18,851 bases of DNA from Paracoccaceae bacterium. Lineage in GTDB: Bacteria; Pseudomonadota; Alphaproteobacteria; Rhodobacterales; Rhodobacteraceae. Position numbers and translations under genes: made by a program. Within the stretch, counting starts at the first letter, position 1, and every line of letters begins with the position of its first letter. The stretch spans positions 1-18,851 of the forward strand of contig SKMI01000288.1 of the NCBI GenBank assembly GCA_007121115.1, read 5' to 3'. The notes beneath the pieces were generated by a model, which was not told the origin of the DNA, searched no databases, and saw nothing but the letters and a program-made list of their open reading frames with translations. Of the stretch, positions 13,945-18,851 are shown piece by piece.

Positions 13945-16200
13945 TCACCGCCCGCGTTTGCGCGCTGCCTTCTTCGCCGCCTTGGCCTTGCGCGCCCGCA
14001 TCTTGCCCGCCATGCGCCCCACCGACCCGCGGCGTCCCTTGGGCGCGCCGCCCCCCGGCGGCACCGCCTGCCCCTCGACCTCCAGCAATTCCAGCACCAG
14101 CCCCCCGGTCGCAGGTTCCGCCTCGGCCAGTTTCACCGCCACCCGCTGCCCCAGACCAAAGGCGCGGCCGGATTGCTCTCCCACCAGCATCTGCGCCTCC
14201 GCATCGTGGCGGAAATACTCCGTCCCCAGCGTGCGCACCGGCACCAACCCATCGGCCCCGGTCTCGTCGAGCTTCACGAACAGCCCGTGCCGCGTCACGC
14301 CCGAAATCCGCCCGCCCAGTTCCGCCCCCACCCGGTCGGCCAGGAACGCCGCCAGATAGCGGTCATTGGTGTCGCGCTCGGCCACCATGGACCGGCGCTC
14401 GGCCTCCGAAATCACCGTAGCCGTTTCTTCCAGCCGCTCGATATCGCCACGCGACAGCCCGTCCTCGCCCCAGCCATGCGCCGCAATCAGCGCCCGGTGG
14501 ACGATCAGGTCCGCATACCGCCGGATGGGCGAGGTGAAATGTGCGTAGTTCCGCAGCGCCAGCCCGAAATGCCCGTAATTCTGCGCCGCGTAATAGGCCT
14601 GCGGGAGCGAGCGCAGCGTGCTCATGTTGATCAGCTCGTCAAACTCGGACCCTTCCGCCTGCGCCAGCAGGTTATTCAGGTGCCGCGTCTGCAGCACCTG
14701 CCCCTTGGCCAGCGTGAACCCCGAGGCCTGTGCCACCTCGCGCAGCGCGTCCAGCTTCTCGGGCGAGGGTTCCTCGTGCACCCGGAACAGCAGCGGGCTG
14801 CGACGGCGCACCAGTTCCTCGGCGGCGGCAACATTGGCCAGCACCATGAATTCCTCGACCAGCCGGTGCGCGTCCAGCCGCTCGCGGAACGCGACCGAAG
14901 TCACCTTGCCCTCGGGCGACAACTCGATCCGCCGCTCCGGCAGGTCCAGATCCAGCGGCTGGCGCCGCGCCCGCGCATCCCGAAGCGCGTGATACGCGCC
15001 AAACAGCGCCGCGATCTCGCCCGCCAACGCCTCGGTCACGCCATCATGCCGCCCGTCCGCCGCCGCCTGCGCCTGCCCATAGGTGAGCGAGGCCTGCGAG
15101 CGCATCACCCCGCGCACGAATTCATGGCGCAGCTTCTCGCCCCGCGCGTCGATCACCATGCGCACGGCGAGGCAGGCCCGGTCCACGCCTTCATGCAGCG
15201 AACAGAGGTCCGCCGACAGCCGCTCGGGCAGCATCGGCACCACCCGGTCGGGGAAATAGGTGGAGTTGCCGCGCAGCCGCGCCTCGCGGTCCAGTTCGGA
15301 CCCGGGCCGCACGCAATGCGCCACATCGGCGATGGCGACCCAGAGCACGAAGCCGCCGGGGTTGTCGGGGTCGTCATCCGGGATCGCCGCCACGGCGTCA
15401 TCATGGTCGCGCGCATCGCGCGGGTCGATGGTCTTCAGCGGCAGGTCGGTCAGGTCTGTGCGACCCTCGGGCCCCGGCTCGGCCACCGCCTCGGCCTCGG
15501 CGATCACCGCGTCGGGGAAATGATCGCGAATGCCGTGCTGGTGGATGGCGATGAGCGAGACCGCCCTGGGCGCGCCGGGATCGCCCAGCCGGTCGGTGAT
15601 CCGCGCCCGCGGCAGGCCCAGATGCGCGCGGCCCAACGCCTCGGCCTCGACCAGCTCGCCGTCCTGCGCGCCGCCCGCATCCGCGGCGCCCACCATCCAC
15701 TCGCGCCCCGCGCCCTTCTCGATGGGGCTGATCCGCCCGCCCTGGCTGCCTGCGCGAAAGATGCCCAGCACCCGCTGCGCATTCCCCGAGAGCTTGCGGA
15801 TGATCCGCGCCTGATAGTCATGGTCAGGTGCGCGCACCTCCTCCAGCTTCGCCAGCACCCGGTCGCCCGCCCCCAGCGCGCCATCCTTCGGCCCGGTCAC
15901 CAACAGGATGCGCGGCGAGGCGCCCTGCAACCGCGCCTCCACCGGCACGGCGAACAGGTCGCCCTCGGCATCCGGGCCGGTCACCTCCAGCACCGCCACG
16001 GGGGGTAGCTTTCCGGCCGCGCGCGTCGCCGCCCGTCGCTTCGGCAAAAGCCCTTCGGCGGCCAGTTCATCGGTCAGCACGCGCAGGTCGCGCCGCGCCG
16101 CGCCCTTGATGCCATAGGCGCGCGCGATCTCGCGCGGACCCGCGCCGGGGTTCTGCGCCAGAAAGGCGCGCAAATCGTCAAGCGAAGGAAGCTGGTTCAT
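13945..16200 (-). CDS. rnr: Ribonuclease R (RNase II/RNB family)
   Basis: Protein of 751 aa. It begins with a winged-helix-like segment (about 5-55), followed by cold-shock/OB domains (about 65-235), the RNB catalytic domain (about 250-580), an S1 domain (about 622-705) and a Lys/Arg-rich tail (about 720-751). The four catalytic aspartates are in IDPRDARDHDDAV (Asp259, 265, 267, 268), and the tyrosine that stacks on RNA is Tyr315 in STYFPDRVVPMLPERLS. The RNB signature HFTSPIRRYADLIVHR is at 554-569. RNase R degrades structured RNA processively from the 3' end and helps in rRNA/tRNA quality control and trans-translation. The basic tail and length separate it from RNase II. It starts 31 bases after the GNAT gene and is probably co-transcribed with it and dapE. 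Complete, no anomalies. Confidence 0.96.
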   Translation of the reverse strand: MNQLPSLDDLRAFLAQNPGAGPREIARAYGIKGAARRDLRVLTDELAAEGLLPKRRAATRAAGKLPPVAVLEVTGPDAEGDLFAVPVEARLQGASPRILLVTGPKDGALGAGDRVLAKLEEVRAPDHDYQARIIRKLSGNAQRVLGIFRAGSQGGRISPIEKGAGREWMVGAADAGGAQDGELVEAEALGRAHLGLPRARITDRLGDPGAPRAVSLIAIHQHGIRDHFPDAVIAEAEAVAEPGPEGRTDLTDLPLKTIDPRDARDHDDAVAAIPDDDPDNPGGFVLWVAIADVAHCVRPGSELDREARLRGNSTYFPDRVVPMLPERLSADLCSLHEGVDRACLAVRMVIDARGEKLRHEFVRGVMRSQASLTYGQAQAAADGRHDGVTEALAGEIAALFGAYHALRDARARRQPLDLDLPERRIELSPEGKVTSVAFRERLDAHRLVEEFMVLANVAAAEELVRRRSPLLFRVHEEPSPEKLDALREVAQASGFTLAKGQVLQTRHLNNLLAQAEGSEFDELINMSTLRSLPQAYYAAQNYGHFGLALRNYAHFTSPIRRYADLIVHRALIAAHGWGEDGLSRGDIERLEETATVISEAERRSMVAERDTNDRYLAAFLADRVGAELGGRISGVTRHGLFVKLDETGADGLVPVRTLGTEYFRHDAEAQMLVGEQSGRAFGLGQRVAVKLAEAEPATGGLVLELLEVEGQAVPPGGGAPKGRRGSVGRMAGKMRARKAKAAKKAARKRGR

Positions 16201-16231
16201 GCCCCGCCCCTAGCACGTCCCCCGCAGCGCG

Positions 16232-16672
16232 TCACCGCCCATAACGCGCGTCAGGCAGCGCCTGCACCATCATCCGGTGCGGGATGCCCGCATCCAGAAA
16301 CTCCGGCCCCTCGGCCACGAAGCCCAGCCGCGCGTAGAACCCCAGCGCATGGGTCTGCGCGCCCAGCCGCGCCTCCGCCACGCCCTCCAGCGCCGCCAGT
16401 TCCGCCACCGCCGCGCGGATCAGCGCCGCGCCGATCCCCTGCCCGCGCGCCTCGCGCAACACACAGACCCGCCCGATCTTGCCGACAGCGCCCGAAACCA
16501 GCAGCCGCGCAGTCCCCACCACCCGGCCCCCCTGCCGCGCCAGCAGATGGATCGCCTCGCCGTCCCGCCCGTCGATCTCGTCGGCTTCCGAAACCCCCTG
16601 TTCCTCGATGAACACCGCCCGGCGCAGCGCGCGACAGGCGGCCAGATCATCGCTGCGTCCGATCTCAAGCAT
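16232..16672 (-). CDS. GNAT family N-acetyltransferase (ElaA/YjcF-like)
   Basis: Protein of 146 aa from the ATG at 16672, which overlaps the end of dapE by 8 bases (ATGCTTGA), a typical translational coupling. The N-terminal FIEEQGVSEADEIDGRDGEAIHLLA (21-45) is the pattern of the ElaA/YjcF branch. The acetyl-CoA pyrophosphate loop is RGQGIGA (76-82), and the family end motif LGAQTHALGFYARLGF...PEFLDAGIPHRMM is present. It transfers an acetyl group from acetyl-CoA to an amine; the substrate is unknown. The coupling to dapE hints at a link to diaminopimelate or peptide metabolism, but co-location alone is weak evidence. Confidence 0.9.
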   Translation of the reverse strand: MLEIGRSDDLAACRALRRAVFIEEQGVSEADEIDGRDGEAIHLLARQGGRVVGTARLLVSGAVGKIGRVCVLREARGQGIGAALIRAAVAELAALEGVAEARLGAQTHALGFYARLGFVAEGPEFLDAGIPHRMMVQALPDARYGR

Positions 16673-17816
16673 CGGCGAAATACCCCCGCAGGATGCGGCC
16701 ATAGATCGCCTTGAGCGCCAGGATCTGGTCGATCTCGGCGTATTCGTCCACCTGGTGCATGGAATTGCCCACCAGTCCAAATTCCACCACCGGGCAGTGG
16801 GCCCGGATGAACCGCGCATCCGACGTCCCGCCCGAGGTCGAGAGCACTGGCTCCACCCCCGTTTGCGCCGTCACCGCCGCGGCCACCAGCGCCGACAGCG
16901 GCCCCGGCGGGGTGACGAAAGCCTCGCCCGACACGCTGACCTCCAGATCGAACGCGACCCCCGTCTCCGACGCCACCGCCGCCGCCTCGTCCCGCAACCA
17001 GCGCTCCAGCGACGCGCCGCTGTGGCGGTCGTTGAAGCGGATGTTCAGCACCGCCCGCCCCCGCGCCGGGATCACGTTGGACGCCGGGTTGCCCACGTCC
17101 ACCGTGGTCAGCGCCAGCGTGGAAGGGTCGAACGCCTCGCTGCCCGTATCCAGCTCCGCCCGCGCCAGCCGGTCCAGCAGCGCGACCAGCCCCGGCAGCG
17201 GGTTCAGCGCCCGGTGCGGATAGGCCGCGTGCCCCTGCCGCCCCGTGGCGGTCACCACGGCGGTGAGCGACCCGCGCCGACCGATCTTGATCGTGTCTCC
17301 CAACCGATCGGGGCAGGTCGGCTCGCCCACCAGGCACACGTCCATCCGCTCGCCCTGCGCGTCCATCCAGTCCAGCAGCGCCACCGTCCCGTCGGTGGCC
17401 GGGCCCTCCTCGTCGCCGGTGATGGTCAGGATCACCGCGCCGTCAGGAGGCGTCGCACGCACGAAATCCACCGCCGCCGCCGCAAACGCCGCCAGCGCCG
17501 ATTTCATGTCGCACGCCCCGCGACCCCAGACGCGGCCCCCCTCCGCCAGCCCGCCGAACGGGTCCACCGTCCAGGCGCCCGCATCGCCCACCGGCACCAC
17601 ATCCGTGTGCCCGTTGAACCCGAAGCTCCGCGCCGCCCCCTTAGGCCCCCAGCGCGCGAACAGGTTCGCCACCCCGCCCCGGTCCACGCGGACACACTCG
17701 AACCCCGCGTCCCCCAGAACCCGCGCCAAGACCGCCAGAGCGCCACCCTCCTCGGGCGTCACCGAAGGGCACCGCACCAACTCCGCCGTCAGCGCCACCG
17801 GATCAAGCTCTTCCAA
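16665..17816 (-). CDS. dapE: Succinyl-diaminopimelate desuccinylase
   Basis: Protein of 383 aa, normal for DapE (M20 family). Di-zinc ligands and catalytic residues are readable: His70 and Asp72 (FNGHTDVVPVG), Asp103 (GRGACDMKSA), Glu136/Glu137 (TGDEEGPA), Glu165 (VGEPT) and His354 (NSMHQVDE). The dimerisation domain (about 180-295) carries GRQGHAAYPHRALNP. It hydrolyses N-succinyl-LL-diaminopimelate to LL-diaminopimelate and succinate for lysine and peptidoglycan synthesis in the cytosol. The start is a TTG at 17816, chosen because AAGGAGG lies 6 bases upstream and no in-frame ATG gives a family-like N-terminus. That ribosome-binding site directly continues from the tag of the repeat element at 17827. 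The gene overlaps the GNAT gene downstream. Confidence 0.96.
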   Translation of the reverse strand: MEELDPVALTAELVRCPSVTPEEGGALAVLARVLGDAGFECVRVDRGGVANLFARWGPKGAARSFGFNGHTDVVPVGDAGAWTVDPFGGLAEGGRVWGRGACDMKSALAAFAAAAVDFVRATPPDGAVILTITGDEEGPATDGTVALLDWMDAQGERMDVCLVGEPTCPDRLGDTIKIGRRGSLTAVVTATGRQGHAAYPHRALNPLPGLVALLDRLARAELDTGSEAFDPSTLALTTVDVGNPASNVIPARGRAVLNIRFNDRHSGASLERWLRDEAAAVASETGVAFDLEVSVSGEAFVTPPGPLSALVAAAVTAQTGVEPVLSTSGGTSDARFIRAHCPVVEFGLVGNSMHQVDEYAEIDQILALKAIYGRILRGYFADA

Positions 17817-17826
17817 ATCCTGCCTC

Positions 17827-17895
17827 CTTCATCTTGCCCAAAATACCCTCGGGGGGTGAGGCGCGGCACGCGCCGAGGGGGGCTGAAGGCCCCCC
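17827..17895 (-). repeat. Double-hairpin intergenic element, copy 3
   Basis: Plus-strand parts: tag CTTCATCTTGCC (17827-17838), AAAATACCCTCGGGGGGTGA, stem 1 GGCGCG (17860-17865) with CGCGCC (17869-17874), and stem 2 GGGGGGC (17877-17883) with GCCCCCC (17889-17895). The last base is also the first base (on the plus strand) of the TAG stop of the small gene upstream, so gene end and hairpin are fused. On the other side the tag runs into the dapE ribosome-binding site. It fills the 78-bp gap almost completely. Confidence 0.78.
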
Positions 17896-18218
17896 TACTC
17901 TTCGCCGAACCATGTCTTCTGCGCCACGATCACCGCATCCTCCGCCGCCGCCCGCGCCATCAGCGCTTCTTCCTCGGCACCGATCTCCTCGCCTGCCGCT
18001 CGGCGCTCGGCCAGCGTGCCCTGCGCGGTCACCTCCAGCGGGTTCAACCCGGCGGATTTCAGCAGCGCCACGGTCTCGCGCACCGCCTCGGCCTCCGATC
18101 CGGCGCTGGCATAGCACAGGAGCGCCCCGCCCAGCGCCCCTTCGGGCAGACCATCGCCCGGTGCGCGACCCAGTTCGACGATCAGGGTGAAGACCGCATC
18201 GGTGGCGGGGTCTGGCAT
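17895..18218 (-). CDS. Small conserved-looking protein of unknown function
   Basis: Protein of 107 aa from the ATG at 18218 (GGAG about 9 bases upstream); the frame is open to 18278 but the extra segment looks non-coding. It is acidic and soluble, with no signal peptide or membrane helix. A possible alpha/beta core is followed by helices: AVFTLIVELG at 8-17, EAVRETVALLKSAGL around 44-58, then LAERRAAGEEIGAEEEALMARA and a final AVIVAQKTWFGEE. I do not recognise a family. The position between an SGNH hydrolase and dapE on the same strand suggests co-transcription. Ends in TAG at the base of the repeat hairpin. Codon and amino acid pattern resemble the neighbours, supporting a real gene. Confidence 0.7.
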   Translation of the reverse strand: MPDPATDAVFTLIVELGRAPGDGLPEGALGGALLCYASAGSEAEAVRETVALLKSAGLNPLEVTAQGTLAERRAAGEEIGAEEEALMARAAAEDAVIVAQKTWFGEE

Positions 18219-18278
18219 GCGCAACGCTCCATCGCTGTCGCGCAAGGGTGTGGCAGGAAGCGCGGCCCGAGGCAACAC

Positions 18279-18851
18279 TCACCCAGCCCCCAGATCGTCG
18301 CAAATACGCGCGGCGATGCGTGCCGCCCAGATGCGGCATAGCTCCGGGCCCGGGTGGTAGCCGTCATCGGCCATCAGCGCGGGCGTGAGCAGGTCGGCGT
18401 CGATGGGCATGTGCACCATCCCCGTCCGCACCGTTGCCAGCGCCGCCAGCGCGTCATCCAGCCGCGCCGCCCGCGCGCCCAGCACGCCCGCCAGCGGCTG
18501 CGGCAGCAGCGGAAAGCGGTCGAGCGGCGGCACACCGGTGGCATAGATGCGCGCCACCCCGAAGCGCGCGACCAGCAGATCGGCCAGCGCGGTGTAGTCC
18601 GCGGCCCAGCGCGCGGAGCGCACCAGCCGCGTGGTGTCATTGACCCCCAGCGCCAGCACCGCCACATCGAAGCGCGCAGGTGCCAGCCCCGCAAGCCGGC
18701 CACGCGTGCGCGCCGCCGTCGCGCCGCTTTCCGCCTCCAGCCGCCAGTCCACGGCGAAATCGCCCGCCAGCGCCGCCACCAACCGCCCGCTCAGCGCGTC
18801 CGCCTGCCGCGCCACACCGACCCCGGCGGCAGAACTGTCGCCCGCCACCAG
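18279..18851 (-). CDS. SGNH/GDSL-family hydrolase (N-terminus beyond the window)
   Basis: At least 190 codons, still open at the right edge, so the start lies outside. The visible N-terminus is LVAGDSSAAGVG, the block I motif (GDS) with the nucleophilic serine. Block III is LALGVNDTTR (Gly and Asn of the oxyanion hole), and block V is DDGYHPG near the end with the catalytic Asp and His. SGNH hydrolases act as esterases or lipases on acyl esters, often in envelope or carbohydrate-ester metabolism. The substrate cannot be told. Followed after 60 bases by the small unknown gene. The GTG at 18848 is inside the GDS motif context and is not the true start. Confidence 0.9.
   Translation of the reverse strand: MVAGDSSAAGVGVARQADALSGRLVAALAGDFAVDWRLEAESGATAARTRGRLAGLAPARFDVAVLALGVNDTTRLVRSARWAADYTALADLLVARFGVARIYATGVPPLDRFPLLPQPLAGVLGARAARLDDALAALATVRTGMVHMPIDADLLTPALMADDGYHPGPELCRIWAARIAARICDDLGAG

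Noticed and set aside
13825..16008. A 727-codon plus-strand open frame antisense to rnr
   Set aside because: Same artefact; rnr on the minus strand has all catalytic motifs.
16479..18341. A 620-codon plus-strand open frame antisense to the GNAT gene, dapE and the small unknown gene
   Set aside because: Antisense shadow spanning several real genes, with Arg/Pro/His-rich composition.

Overview
The window reads as chromosomal DNA of a high-GC alphaproteobacterium, most likely a member of Rhodobacterales (Rhodobacteraceae / Roseobacter group). This is inferred from the base composition, the protein styles (HlyC/CorC, PpiD-like next to TrpE, BktB-like thiolase, stand-alone B12-binding protein) and the gene order. 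It cannot be confirmed without a search. No phage, transposon, CRISPR, tRNA or rRNA gene was seen. Almost all genes lie on the minus strand; pepP and a radical SAM gene are on the plus strand.

Layout. Positions 1-62 hold the possible end of a plus-strand membrane protein. Positions 84-3837 form a magnesium block on the minus strand, in transcription order: a 45-codon leader ORF, mgtE (Mg2+ channel), a frameshifted mgtC, and a CNNM/CorC-type transporter. The plus-strand pepP (M24 aminopeptidase P) follows. Next comes a divergent pair: a B12-binding protein on the minus strand, possibly the cobalamin module of a split methionine synthase, and a PA0069/SplB-like radical SAM protein on the plus strand. 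The region between them contains an SOS-like box over a good -10. From 8123 to the right edge everything is on the minus strand. In transcription order these are: an SGNH hydrolase (cut by the edge), a small unknown protein, dapE, a GNAT acetyltransferase, rnr, a BktB/PhaA-type thiolase, a PpiD-like foldase, trpE and a membrane-anchored alpha/beta hydrolase.

The most interesting signals are non-coding. (1) The mgtE leader has a small ORF with a strong ribosome-binding site whose stop codon sits inside a hairpin. A second hairpin right behind it pairs the mgtE Shine-Dalgarno, so a ribosome terminating on the small ORF would cover the anti-Shine-Dalgarno arm. (2) Three copies of a double-hairpin element occur at 2208-2271, 5893-5960 and 17827-17895. 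All have the same orientation, each follows the 3' end of a minus-strand gene, and the stems are kept while their sequence changes. (3) A 9-bp direct repeat brackets a 12-bp palindrome at the corC translation start. (4) A stack of three inverted repeats lies between the convergent radical SAM and hydrolase genes. (5) mgtC carries a one-base frameshift and is otherwise well preserved.

Functionally this is a housekeeping region: Mg2+ homeostasis, peptide turnover, methyl transfer, DNA damage (possible), lysine/diaminopimelate and tryptophan synthesis, RNA decay, envelope protein folding and acyl-CoA metabolism.
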